From positions 930,001 through 994,000 of the forward strand of contig JACVVK020000016.1 in the NCBI GenBank assembly GCA_018292915.2: a stretch of 64,000 nt of DNA, read 5' to 3'. Positions 40,384 to 54,845 of the stretch are shown piece after piece. The notes beneath the pieces are model-generated. The model did not search any database. It worked only from the letters and a program-made list of their open reading frames with translations, and was not told where the DNA came from. The stretch comes from Batillaria attramentaria (Eukaryota; Mollusca; Gastropoda; Batillariidae). A program made the translations under genes and the position numbers. Position 1 is the first letter of the stretch; every line of letters begins with the position of its first letter.

Positions 40384-40980
40384 GAAGTAAGTAAAGCTGA
40401 GAGCGCTCCCTAGATCTAGGAGGTGTGTGCTTTGTATGCCATTGGACAAGTCCGCCTTGCCCTATATTGGCTACAAGCCACAATGGGAGGTGGGGGGGGG
40501 GGACCTACCATCCTACCGCTGAAACGTCTAACAGATCTAAGGGTATCTCACCATTCATAGTGCCCCCATTCCCCTCCCACCGGGAGGAAAATGGTCGGTA
40601 CGACCAAGGCCATATGAATTGGAGATTTTAGCCGCTCACGACCATGGTTTCGGGTCAATGGGACCCTCATCAGGTGAGCATGCGGCGATACCCTCGAGGG
40701 CTGCAACGTCCAACCAGCACTAAAAGGCTGCCCCAGAATAATCTGGTGCGTCTCCAGTACTAGCAGACGTCGCTACCCTAAAGCTCTGCAAGAGGTTTCA
40801 GCGGAAAAAGACTAAATAATTTAGAAGGAGCAACTGCCTATGTGTAATGTCATGTAATTACATTTAATATAGAAAAGGAACAAAGGCGTTACTAAAGCCG
40901 AAAACATGCGCTCAATCAGGTCAATTTGAAAGTAGGGGAAGTAAGTAAAGCTGAGAGCGCTCCCTAGATCTAGGAGCTTG

Positions 40981-41054
<74 letters not shown>
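40323..41054 (-). mobile_element. Hammerhead-bearing retroelement segment with direct repeats
   Basis: (TA)n at 40323-40380 is followed by a 42-bp sequence (40381-40422, from GGGGAAGTAAGTAAAGC to TAGATCTAGGAG). The same sequence returns at about 40936-40977, again next to (TA)n (40981-41054). Between them lies ~510 bp of non-coding DNA with a hammerhead ribozyme on the minus strand. The layout suits a retrozyme or a Penelope-like element remnant. Confidence 0.6.
40634..40679 (-). ncRNA. Type I hammerhead ribozyme motif
   Basis: Read on the minus strand, the core is complete. Stem I strand GCUCAC is followed by CUGAUGA, then stem II GGGUC/GACCC closed by CCAUU, then GAA. A short stem III follows (ACC/GGU around a 2-nt loop AU), then C17 and the stem I partner GUGAGC. 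Cleavage is predicted between 40640 and 40639. All conserved core positions (C3-A9, G12-A14, A15.1-U16.1, C17) are met, and stem I has six perfect pairs. The tiny stem III is typical of retroelement hammerheads, which often act as dimers. Confidence 0.85.
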
Positions 41055-41056
<2 letters not shown>

Positions 41057-41152
41057 ACCAGAAACTTACTTGAAACGCCAAGTACGTTGTGAAGACGGGT
41101 GCATTGCTCATCAGTATATCAAACATTCGGTTTTACCTGAGAGCATGAATTT

Positions 41153-41562
41153 TGTGGCGTAAGGTCAGAAACTGCGCTTGAAGTCAAGTGCAGTGTTTGT
41201 TGGAAGTACCCTGTTTTGCCAGTCTGCTAGTTGTCTACGAAAAAGCGTGATATTAGTGATTATTTTTTTATTTGGTTGGGCAAGGTGCATGCAACAGGAG
41301 GCAAGCTGCCAGTGAAACTGGGACGTTTTACGCAGAAGAGAGGCAAACTTGACGCGAGTAGATTTGAGTGAAGTGGCGTTCTGGCTTAAAACAGAAGGTA
41401 GATTATCATTACCTCAGTGAGGTCTGAGCGGAAAGGAGACATTCAATTTTAATTTAAAATCCTGTCAGGTACGTGCCCTAAAAAGGTCTGTCCATGGTCG
41501 TTTCTAGACTGAAGCATTTTTAGGGGTGACTATGATGTCTGAGGCTAATAGGGAATATATAA
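41153..41562 (+). repeat. Dispersed repeat of unknown class, copy 2
   Basis: Partner of 23191-23630; same orientation, diverged with indels. A family 2 SINE follows immediately. Confidence 0.75.
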
Positions 41563-41567
41563 TAGGC

Positions 41568-41568
<1 letters not shown>

Positions 41569-41606
<38 letters not shown>

Positions 41607-41982
41607 TTTGTATAGGCGCTTTATCCAATTTCATGAATCGGCTCAAAGCGCCGCGAACTGAACCAAACACGCACGCTCACGTGAATCACACGCATTCTCT
41701 CACACACTGGACATGAACACATTACAATCACGTGGTGCGAAGGGTCAGCTCAGCTATTTAAGTCTTGGAATTTAGAATTGCATTTATTTTTCAAATTTTG
41801 TGGGCTGAACATTTCCAAAGCAGAAGCGGAGGAAGCCGGAGTACCGGCGGAGAGAACCCCCGACGATCGGCCCGAATGATCGGTGCCACACAGGAGAAGG
41901 AAAAATTCTTTGCCCCGAGTGGGACTCGAACCCCTGATCTCTCGCATTGGTGACACGTCTCTTAACCACTAGACCACCGAGG
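41569..41982 (-). mobile_element. SINE family 2, full copy
   Basis: The (ATT)n tail, GGCGCTTTATCC tail motif, body and tRNA-like head (CTAGTGGTTAAGAG, GGTTCGAGTCCCACTCGG) align with 32893-33292 over their whole length. Confidence 0.9.
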
Positions 41983-41997
41983 TTTCGTGCATTTGTA

Positions 41998-42059
41998 TTC
42001 CGTATGTGGTGGAAAAGGACGTTAAACCCCCAAACACCCACCCATCCACCCACCCACCC
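41998..42059 (+). mobile_element. SINE family 1 tail fragment
   Basis: GTGGTGGAAAAGGACGTTAA and CACCC repeats only. Confidence 0.65.
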
Positions 42060-42636
42060 CTGCATTTGTATTCTTTGACCTGTCGTCAAACAGTTTGATT
42101 CGTAGTAGCACCTGAAAAAAACAACAACACCCTCCGCCATCTTGACTACCTCCCGTGGAGACGCGTACTCACGTCGCTATGGAGGTGTTTGAGCAGTGCC
42201 ATCGACCCGTGTCGGCTCGCATGAGTGAACCTGTTAGCCCGTCAGCAGCTTTTCTCTCACGCTTTTGCTGATCGAACGGTGGATTGCTGCGACATGCAGC
42301 GAGTAAATACAGCTTCTGAAAGACCCGTGGTCGTTCATTAGAAAAACGGCGTTTTGTCGACCATTTCCTTAACTACCTCTTTGATCCGCGTCGGGGTAGT
42401 ACAGAGAACTCATTGCATTAGCAGTATGTTATGGTGTATGGCAAGCAGAGATGTAGAGGAGGAGGGGGGGGGGGGGTGAAAGGCAGGGTTAGTTTAGCTC
42501 TGAATCTGAATGAAAAAAATCACTGGCTTTATGGTGGTGGGCTTTAGAATCGCCTGGAATTTTGTTTTAATAATTACTCTGATGGGTTCCCAGACCATGC
42601 ACGGAAAGCATATTTGCACTTTGTTGTGGCTCCAAG

Positions 42637-42730
<94 letters not shown>

Positions 42731-42891
42731 GGTCCATAGGACAGACCTGAGTGATCCCGGGGACTGAAAAGTATCCTCTTCCCACCACCCCCCCCCACCC
42801 CCACCCCCTCGCCGCCTCCCCCAAATCTTAAACTGGACTACGCATGTAGCACCAGCCAGAACTGTCATACAAGAAATGTAAGAGAGTACCG

Positions 42892-43345
42892 GCCCCCGTA
42901 GTGTAGTGGTTAGCACTTCGGATCATGGATCGGGAGACCCAGGTTCGAATCCCAGCCGAGGCAAGCGGGATTTTTCCTACCTAGGTCGGCTCCTACCCAG
43001 AGCGGGTGTGCTATGGGCCCGATGGGGAGGCTGTTGCCACACAGCCGAGTTTCACCCACTTCACGGGTGCGACTTTGGGGGTGCTTCCCTTAGTATGACA
43101 CGTGTTATGACGTGGATGATTACACGGCCGGCACCGCAGGTGCCGTAGTTCCCGGGCCTGGTTACTGCCGGGATATTTATGACAGGAAGCGTGGAATGCG
43201 GTCCTGTCCCGCAGTCCCAAACCACATGGACCTCCATAGCATCATCTTACTATCATCCTCATCTCCATCATCATGCATAATAAAAATTGTCCCAGCTTCC
43301 GAGTCCTCCGTGGGTTCCACCCATGACCTGGGAGGAACACCACTG
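42892..43345 (+). mobile_element. tRNA-derived SINE, family 4
   Basis: A tRNA-like head (GTAGTGTAGTGGTTAGCAC A-box region, CAGGTTCGAATCCCAG B-box) leads into an unrelated body of about 380 bp. The body ends near a CATCATC-rich stretch and AATAAAAA. The 3' limit is approximate because no second copy is present. It follows a (CA)n at 42639-42724. Confidence 0.6.
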
Positions 43346-44604
43346 GAGTTGGCAAAGAGTTGGGGCAGAAAAAAAAATGTAAGAGAAATAACAACTTCAG
43401 TGAAACTGCTTAATAGTTATCATGTTTAAAATAGTTAACTCTGATGATCTCCAATTCCTTAAATAAAAACAACCCAAACCTTGTCAGCAAAATGACTGAG
43501 CAACTGTTCAGCTCGAAGCATAACGCAATACTTGTTTCCTGCGTCGAGTGGCTACCACGCCTGTCTCGCAGGTGCTGCAGCCTTTTCCCTCTCTGTGCCT
43601 GTTTCAGATAAAAGGCAAATACTGCAGTTACGGTATTGCAGTTACCCCGTGAAATTTGTTACGCACAGCTCCATTCAATACTTAGGTAACCGAGAGTGAC
43701 CGACGGCTAGCACAGAACAGGCCTAGCCAATCGCAAGTCCACAGCATTTGTGAAGTACTGTGTTTTTGCACAATATGACGCACTATACTCTGCAGACTTC
43801 TTAGCCTCCAATGCTTTGTGTTCACAAAATACGGCGGTAGGTTTTCAATGTGGATCGTGAGTATCTGGAAGGAAAAGGTTTTTGGATCGCTGACTGCATG
43901 GCATCGGGATGAATGTGAGTATTTCACGCCAGCATTGTATTCCATGTAGAGCTTAAACTTTAAATTAAAACTGAAAAATCAGGTGATTTTCTTGTGGGAC
44001 TATTACTACGCGTTACAGAATGAAATGAGGTTCAACGGGAAGACAAAAACCAAACAACTACACCTCAACAAATCCAATATATAAAAAGGAGAAAAACACA
44101 ACACAACACAACACAACACAACACAACACAACACAACACAACACAACACAACACAACACAACACAACACAACACAATACACGTAAACAAACAAACAAACA
44201 AACAAACAAACAAACACCGTTTAAACACATCGTCATATGCTCTTCTAGGTACATATACAGTATAGTTTCTGAGCATGAGTTCTGAGTTCGTACGCCTTTT
44301 GTGTCCATAAAATAATTTCCATTATGTCCAAGCGGAACACCTTCAGCTGAGTATCGACTCTCAAGCAAAACTGATCTCTTTGTGTTCTCTCTTGGTTTCG
44401 TTTTCTAAAGCATGAATTCTTTTGCCTAGCGTATACACTCTTTCATATCATACGAGGGCACTGAGGTACATATAATGGTTAGGCGTTGCTCACCATTTCA
44501 CAACCTACCACACGACATGCAAAAGTTCTTCAGGCAAAGAAACACCCGCTGGTTATTGCCGCTTTTATAACTTGACGAATCAGGCGCTCTATTTATAAAC
44601 TTTG

Positions 44605-44612
44605 TATATAAA
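44605..44612 (+). promoter_or_regulatory. Candidate TATA box of gene D
   Basis: TATATAAA stands 82-89 bp upstream of the gene D start codon. A start of transcription about 30 bp further on would give a 5' UTR of some 50-60 nt. A second A/T-rich match (TATTTATA) lies 15 bp upstream. Confidence 0.5.
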
Positions 44613-44693
44613 GTAAAGCGAAGCGTATGACATGATAGCGAATGCTTACTTCACCGGACCTGCTTAACATGGAAGCAGAATTTGACGGTGAAC

Positions 44694-44753
44694 ATGGTAA
44701 GCTATAAGCTTTCGCAAACTCTGTTCATGACTTTTCAAGAACCACTGAAATTC

Positions 44754-44818
<65 letters not shown>

Positions 44819-45902
44819 TCATTTTCATTTAAGTACTCTTGTGTTATATTTTCTAATTTTGCTTTTTTGCTATCTCTTTTAAAAAAAAATGAAAATGTAC
44901 TTTGATTATACGTAGGACATACGTTTACATATTTCTTCCTCTTGGATAAACACCTTTCGTATTTTCAGGCACATCAGATCACGAAAACTGACATACTTGG
45001 TGAGTATTACCATCTTGCATACCTAGATTCGATCAGCTTCACTGTCGTCAATTTGTCACCCGAGACTTTCTAGATAGCTGAATTCATTCCAACAGGAGAC
45101 TAACGACTAACAACAGTGTGAGCAAATATGCTGGAATTGCCCCAGAAAGATATGAGGCAACTCCTGAAGCAAACTTCAGCCATTATTCCGCTAAACCAGT
45201 AAAAGTATGATGGCCATCACAGTCTTGGCTCGGAGATTTTGAAATGCGGGCAGGGTTTACTGCACACCAGTTTTGGCGACAAGGTACTCCCATCCTATGT
45301 GACTATTTCATCACTATTAAAGCATGTACATGTACAAAATGTTGCTACTAGAATTGTGACTCGGTCTAAAAGATCAGACCATGTTACTGTTCCGGGCGCA
45401 ACTGCAATGGCTGCCTGTCAAACTTCGCACTGGCCACAAACTCCTGTCCCTTGTGTTCTCCCGTGTCCATGGAAAGTCCCCGCAGTATCTCTCTGAGCTC
45501 ATCCCTTTATATACTCCATCCTGCACTCTTCGTCCCTCATCTCAGCCCCGCCTGTCCATCCCTGGATTATGACAATACCACCATCATCATCATATTAACA
45601 GTATATTCATTTGCTTTCAGACTGTAAGGGGGATCTCCAGCGACTGATAGACGCACACGGCGGGGCAACCATTGAAATCAGCCGTCAGGAACTGGGGGCA
45701 GTTTTGCGTAACTTAGGGTACTACCCTTCCGAGCAGCAGCTGCGGAATATATACCGCGTTCTGGATTCTAACGGTAAATCTTTATTTTCATGCACTTTTC
45801 ATTCATACGTGCGTTATTTGAACACGTACCTGCAAAACCCACAAAAATGCTCTTTCAAAAAATTCAATGCGGTGCTGTACCTCTGTGTGTGTGTGTGTGT
45901 GT

Positions 45903-45982
<80 letters not shown>

Positions 45983-46528
45983 TGTTTACTTGTTGACTAA
46001 CAAATCTGAGGAGAACATAGGCACTGTCTTGATATTTTTAGATAAAAATCAACCAAGAAAGCTCATTTAAAGGATCTGGGCAAGGACGTCCGTTCATATG
46101 AAACAACTTTTTTTCCTTACAAAAATGCATCTTAAACAAACTGAGAAAGAAAAGGACACTGTGTATGTATTTGTGAGGAGTAGGTGGTGTTGGTGGTGGT
46201 GGTGGTGGGGGGGGGGACAAGGCGAAGGGGAGGGGTAAGTGGACGACCGAAAACCCATACCTTGACCTAAACCCAGAATGTACGTGCAGGTGATGGAATC
46301 CTTAACGTCTCTGACTTCGTTCATCTGCTAACCGCGTATAAAACAGCAGACATAGACGAAGATCTCCGCGAAGCGTTCCGAATCTTTGACAAGGACGATA
46401 ACGGCTTTATCAGTAAGGCCGAGCTGCGTCATGTGATGACCAGTCTGGGCGAGGAGCTGACGGACGAGGAGGTGGATGAGATGATTCAGGCTGTGGACAC
46501 TGATGGGGACGGACAAGTTAGCTTCCAA

Positions 46529-46593
<65 letters not shown>

Positions 46594-47286
46594 ATTTGAG
46601 ATTATGTTGCAAATGTTGAGAATTCAATTTTGTGTTCTCTGAAACCAGCTGCAGCCTTGTTCAATTTCGAAATTAGGCTACTTGCCTCTGAATCCGATTA
46701 CGATTTAGCTGCAGCGTGGTTGAAAAAAGACAACACCCCCCCCCCCCCCAAACTGATATTTAATTGGCTATAATTATGGTCACTGTAATAATGTTGCTGA
46801 CTATATGATCACTGTAATCATTTTGCTGACTATATGATGACTGTAATAATTTTACTGACTATATGATCACTGTAATAATTTTGCTGACTATATGATCACT
46901 GTAATAATGTTGCTGACTATATGATCACTGTAATAATGTTGCTGACTATATGATCACAGGAATAATTTTGCTGACTATATGATGACTGTAATAATTTTAC
47001 TGACTATATGATCACTGTAATAATTTTGCTGACTATATGATCACTGTAATAATTTTGCTGACTATATGATCACTGTAATAATGTTGCTGACTATATGATC
47101 ACTGTAATAATGTTGCTGACTATATGATCACAGGAATAATTTTTCTGACTATATGATCGCTGTAATAATTTTTCTGACTGTATGATTATTGTAATAATTT
47201 TTGCTGACTGTATGATCACTGTAATAATTTTGCTGACTTCACGTTGTGTGTGTGCAGAATTCAAGCAGATGATGACAAATGTATGA
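44694..47286 (+). CDS. Calmodulin-like protein with degenerate N-lobe, gene D
   Basis: Predicted EF-hand protein of 151 residues. The exons are 44694-44696 (ATG before GTAAGC), 44969-44999 ([10 protein letters not shown]), 45621-45773 (153 nt), 46290-46529 (240 nt) and 47258-47286 (EFKQMMTNV, stop). Loop 1 ([12 protein letters not shown]) has lost its calcium ligands, and loop 2 ([12 protein letters not shown]) ends in Asp. Loops 3 ([12 protein letters not shown]) and 4 ([12 protein letters not shown]) are intact. Only the C-lobe is therefore expected to bind calcium well. The donor after exon 4 runs straight into a (GA)n tract. Frame and splice sites are intact, so it is not an obvious pseudogene. 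An upstream ATG at 44669 opens a short out-of-frame uORF. Confidence 0.85.
45241..45575 (+). mobile_element. LINE reverse-transcriptase C-terminal fragment
   Basis: The translation reads [19 protein letters not shown], then, after a frameshift, [19 protein letters not shown] and [20 protein letters not shown]. These are the conserved final blocks of CR1/L2/Jockey-type polymerases. It lies in intron 2 of gene D. Confidence 0.82.
45884..45980. repeat. (TG)n microsatellite in gene D
   Basis: Long TG run in the intron after exon 3. Confidence 0.95.
46530..46590. repeat. (GA)n beginning at the gene D exon 4 splice donor
   Basis: The donor GTGAGA at 46530 continues without a break into about 60 bp of pure GA. 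Confidence 0.9.
46768..47238. repeat. 29-bp minisatellite in the last intron of gene D
   Basis: About 16 copies of a unit built from GCTGACTATATGATCACTG and TAATAATTTT. It ends about 20 bp before the terminal exon, so it supplies the region where the branch point would lie. Confidence 0.93.
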
Positions 47287-47380
47287 GAGAACAGAGTGGG
47301 AAGCTAAGAGTGATGTGACGTTTTGACGGGAATCTTTCCACATGATCGGACTGGATTTCTGTGAAAGACGTTGTGGAGAG

Positions 47381-47449
<69 letters not shown>

Positions 47450-48439
47450 TGATGTTAGTCACCACCATATAGTGCATATGTCCTGGTAGTTTTTGCCATG
47501 TGATATATATATATGCCGAATCTAGTTTTCTTCGAAGAAATCAACATTGCGGTATTTCTTTTCCACTATGCACTTGTATGTGGTCTTCTTTATTTTAATT
47601 AACACTGAACTGTGACTTTGTGATCTGCTTGATAGAGAGGGGTTCACTGTCTGGTCCATATGCCTACAGTAGTTTTCACCATGAATTTATGCTCAAAATC
47701 GCCGTAGTATAGTTTTTCCATTGGGCCACATGCCTTGAAAATCTTCTCCATGTGGCACAGTCATGTGCTCGGAGTAGTTTCCTTCATGATATCATAACTC
47801 CGTGGTAGTCTTCGCCAAGTGGTACATTTCACCTTGGTAGTCTTCGTCAAGTGGTACGTATCACCCTGGTAGTTTTAGTCAAGTTGTACATTTCACCATG
47901 GTAGTCTTTACCAAGTGGTACATTTCACCATGATTGCCTTCTCCGAGTGGTACATTTCATCGTGGGAGTTTTCTTCAGGTTTCACGATGCTACATATCGT
48001 TGACCATTTCATACCAGGACACAGGGCACAAAGTTTGTGAAAAATTCTCGGTGGCGATAGTGTTCGAACCCTCAGTCGGCGACGCTACCAACTGCGCCAC
48101 GACGACCGCCCTGACAGAGACACTTTTGAACTTTTACATAAACATGAGATAAGTTTTCTGAAGACGTTGAAACTGGAAAATAAAACAATGTGAACAATAT
48201 TTGTTTTCCAGCACATATTTTGAATATTTCGAAGATAACTTGAAAATGTGAGTAAGCAGGTATGTGTTGATGACAATTCTGGTTTCAGTCGTGTGTGTTG
48301 ATGACAGTTCTGTTCAGTTTCAGTCTTGTGTTGATGACAAATCTGTATCCAGTCTTGTGTGTTGATGACAATTCTGTTTTCAGACGGGAATCTTTCCACA
48401 CAGATCGGACTGGTTTTCTGTGAAAGACGTTGTGGAGAG

Positions 48440-48529
<90 letters not shown>

Positions 48530-49135
48530 CAGAGAGAGAGAGAGAGAGAGAGAGATTTATAACGGATCCCTTACACGGTATATATCCCTCAATTTACCAA
48601 GGCACTGATGCATGAAGTCTCCCATAATTTCACCCTGACGAGACTTGACACCTATGATCAAGCACCACCTTATTTACAGAACCAGCTACCCCTCATTGGT
48701 TTGTACTGGGGAAACGTAAGTCCCAACGTGTTCTATTTAGACGGCAGTTTGACACCTCTTCTGCCGCAATGCGACAAAATTTTGAATAGACAAACCAAGA
48801 AGAAGCGGAATGCGCTATGGGTGGAGGGGGGGCGGGGGGGGGGGGAGAGGGGAGGGGGGGGGGGGAGAATGTGGCGAGGGTGGTGGTTACCGACGGGTGG
48901 AATAAATAGCGAGAATGAAAAGAGCAAATAGAATAATGATCAGCGGCAGAGGATTATTATAGAAAACGCGTCATGGAGGACACTTCAGTGACAGCCTGAC
49001 GCCAAAGAACGTATTCATAGCTAGGCGAATTTCGAGTATTTAGCCACACAGGTTTACAGTAAGGGGAGCAGTTGTGAACAAAGTTAAAGCAAAGCAGGAG
49101 ACTGCGGGAGACATAGCAATCCTCTAGAAATCAAC
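47287..49135. other. Gene D 3' region and gene D-E spacer
   Basis: A block at 47328-47447 (GACGGGAATCTTTCCACA through (TG)n) is duplicated at 48384-48531. A ~32-bp tandem repeat (47803-47970, GGTAGTCTTCGCCAAGTGG type) and a truncated tRNA-like SINE piece on the minus strand (48046-48113) lie between. AATAAA at 48179-48184 is a candidate poly(A) signal for gene D. No gene is seen. Confidence 0.55.
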
Positions 49136-52085
<2,950 letters not shown>

Positions 52086-52242
52086 ACACGGTGGCTCTTT
52101 CCTTGGCATCATTCCACTTCTTTCTTGGCAGCTACAGGTGAGTGTTGTTGTTGTTGTTGTTGTAATGACGTGAATTGTCTGTGAAAATATCAGTTTCTTA
52201 TTCAAACAACATGTGGTACATTATCACGTAGAAAAACAGCAT

Positions 52243-52248
52243 AATAAA
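52243..52248 (+). terminator. Candidate poly(A) signal of gene E
   Basis: AATAAA, 158 nt after the gene E stop codon. Confidence 0.5.
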
Positions 52249-52353
52249 ATACGTAGAATTTAAAGAATATTGTCGTGATACTGCGATACTGTGACACTTA
52301 CTGGATTCATCAGGACAGACGTGAACAACAGAGCTGGTTTTCCAGTCCTTCAG

Positions 52354-52760
52354 GGCGGTCGGTGGTCTAGTGGTTAAGAGACTTGTCACCAATGCGAGAG
52401 GTCAGAGGTTCGAGTCCCACTCGGGGCAAAGAATTTTTCCTTCTCGTATGTGGCACCGTTCATTCGGGCCGTTCGTCGGGGGTTCTCTCCGGGTACTCCG
52501 GCTTCCTCCCCCTCTGCTTTGGAAATGTTCAGCCCACCAAATTTGAAAAATAAATGCAATTCTAAATCCCGAAATTTAAATAGCTGAGCTGACCCTTCGC
52601 ACCACGTGATTGTAATGTGTTTCTGTCCAGTGTGTGAGAGAATGCGTGTGATTCACGTGAGCGTGCGTGTTGGGTTCAGTTCGCGGCGCTTTGAGCCGAT
52701 TCATGAAATTGGGTAAAGCGCCTATACAATACTCATTATTATTATTATTATTATTATTAC
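52354..52760 (+). mobile_element. SINE family 2, full copy with poly-G
   Basis: The head (GGTGGTCTAGTGGTTAAGAG, GGTTCGAGTCCCACTCGG), body, tail GGTAAAGCGCCTATACAAT and (ATT)n are all intact. A ~30-bp G-run follows at once. Confidence 0.9.
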
Positions 52761-52761
52761 T

Positions 52762-52794
<33 letters not shown>

Positions 52795-54268
52795 CAATCC
52801 CAATTTGTACAGGCGTTTTTCAGTCTTTGAAATCACCCTCGCTTCGGACAGAAGACATCAAACTTCAAAACACCCACCCACCCCAGTTCTAGGCCAGTAG
52901 ACGGGGGAACTCGTAGTTTTCGCATATCATGGGGGTCTTGCTATTCTGAGCAGTCCGTACATTGACAAAAATGTTTGACACAGATATATAGCTGCTGTTT
53001 CATGTGTGAGTTCCTTGAAGGACCATTAAGACACGTACGCGAAAACAAATTTTGGGATTTTCTTTCCATCCTAGCTGCATACGCACCCTGAACAATCCAC
53101 ATAACGACTGACAAATTATCTCTCTTGTAAAGTTGTCGGTTAAGTCAAAAACTTTCAGCCGTCGGTTGTAGAAAGAACAAAGAACCGAAAAAGCAAAATT
53201 TCATGAGGTTGAAATATAGTACAGGACTTCATAGAATCATGGAACCAAACACAGTCGCAGTGAATAGCTTGACATGATTATTGACTCTGAATAAAAACAC
53301 AAAAAAACACAAAAACAAATAAAACACGAAAAACAACCCCGTAAGTTTAACTCTTAAATCTTTATATTTTGACTTGATGCATTAAACAGTTTCAAGATCG
53401 CAGATTTTACGCAATCGGTAAACATTTTTCAACAAGCGCTCATTTATTCCAAAATTTTAATGCGTCTAGATCCTTTAATTACGTGGTCCCTACCTCTGCT
53501 AGACAGTCACATCGTAGTTCAGTGGATTTGCATTATTTTCTGTTGCAGATACAAACCAGCAGACGCAAAGAGAACTTTTACCGTTTTCAATTTTACCATA
53601 CCACGTCTTCTTGCCTATTAAACAAACAAACAAACAAACAACAAACAACAAAAGGAAAACAACCACCATTACTCTTTGCAATACGCATGGTTGTAATTTA
53701 AGCGTCATGTTCTGTTTTAAGTGACTCAGTAAAGCAAACGTTTTTATTCACATGATGCGCTTCACGTCTTCGATTATTTATGTTTGCGTGCGTCAAGGTG
53801 AATGGGTAGAAACGCTGACAGAACCAGTTACTCAGTACAGCAAAACCCGAACGTCTTTTCACAATTAAGAACAGACATTTACAAGGTACAGTCAACGCTG
53901 AAACCAATTTTAACAGATCCACGGCTTCATTTGTGGGAACCATATGATCGGACAAATGTGCTTCCTGCCCCCGCCCGCCCCCACCCGTCCCGGCCACTTT
54001 ATTGTGGTGCGTTCCTATTGTGTGGGTGTCACAGCTGTGCCACCTTCAGGTATGGCCGATGGTGTGATGAAGAGGTCGCCAAGATCGAAACAGCTGTCCA
54101 CAGTGGCCACTACACAACCTGGACCTTATCAGAGGACCAAAATCACATTTCCATTGCACCATGGAGCTGTGAGGGACATGCTGGGTGATACGGCCCCTTT
54201 TGGGGGGGGGGGGGGGCTTCACCAGTCTTGCCTCCTCTACTTCCGTTAGTCCCCCTCCCCCCTTCCCG

Positions 54269-54443
54269 GGGAGCCGGGGTGGCCGAATGGTAGAGCGTTG
54301 GACTCCGAATGCTCGGGTCGTGAGTTCGTATCCCGGTTGGTGCCAAATATTTGTGCTGGCTTTTTTTTATCGTTGCCCCGTCTTTGATATCACCCGTTTG
54401 TGGTGGAAAAGGACGTTAAACCCCCAAACACCCTACATTCACC
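54269..54443 (+). mobile_element. SINE family 1 copy
   Basis: Intact head (TGGCCGAATGGTAGAGCG), B-box with one change (GAGTTCGTATCCCGG), link and tail. Confidence 0.88.
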
Positions 54444-54805
54444 CACCCACTCCCCCCCCCCTTCCCTCTTTCCTATCATTTTATTTTGTGCTGGGAACTG
54501 CCAGGTCTAGTGATCACTCTTCCCCCATAAGGCACAGTTCGCTCCCTTGCAGTGTCCACTTACCTATTCGTTCCCTTTGATTTCAAAACTGTGACCGATG
54601 ACCGATGTCCGATGTCCGACTCAGATATGAAGCCCCGCAGATCAATACCAGCCCCATGTACCGAGAGCCATCTGGATCGCCTGTAGTCAGCTAGCTAACG
54701 CTTAATGTGACTACGGTACGTTTCGCTTGACCATCTGCAAAATCTGAAAACTGTGACCCACCTCTTCACTGCTCTCAACCAATAGCTGTTGCCACATCAT
54801 CTGTC

Positions 54806-54845
<40 letters not shown>

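Larger units (their letters stand above)
38329..44693. other. Intergenic between divergent genes C and D
   Basis: No gene is seen. The interval holds C-tracts (38540-38800), SINEs, two TA microsatellites with a hammerhead-bearing segment between them, a dispersed repeat, (CA)n at 42639-42724 and short AACAC/AAAC arrays (44095-44215). The promoter of gene C should lie near 38330-38700, but no motif is evident. Confidence 0.5.
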
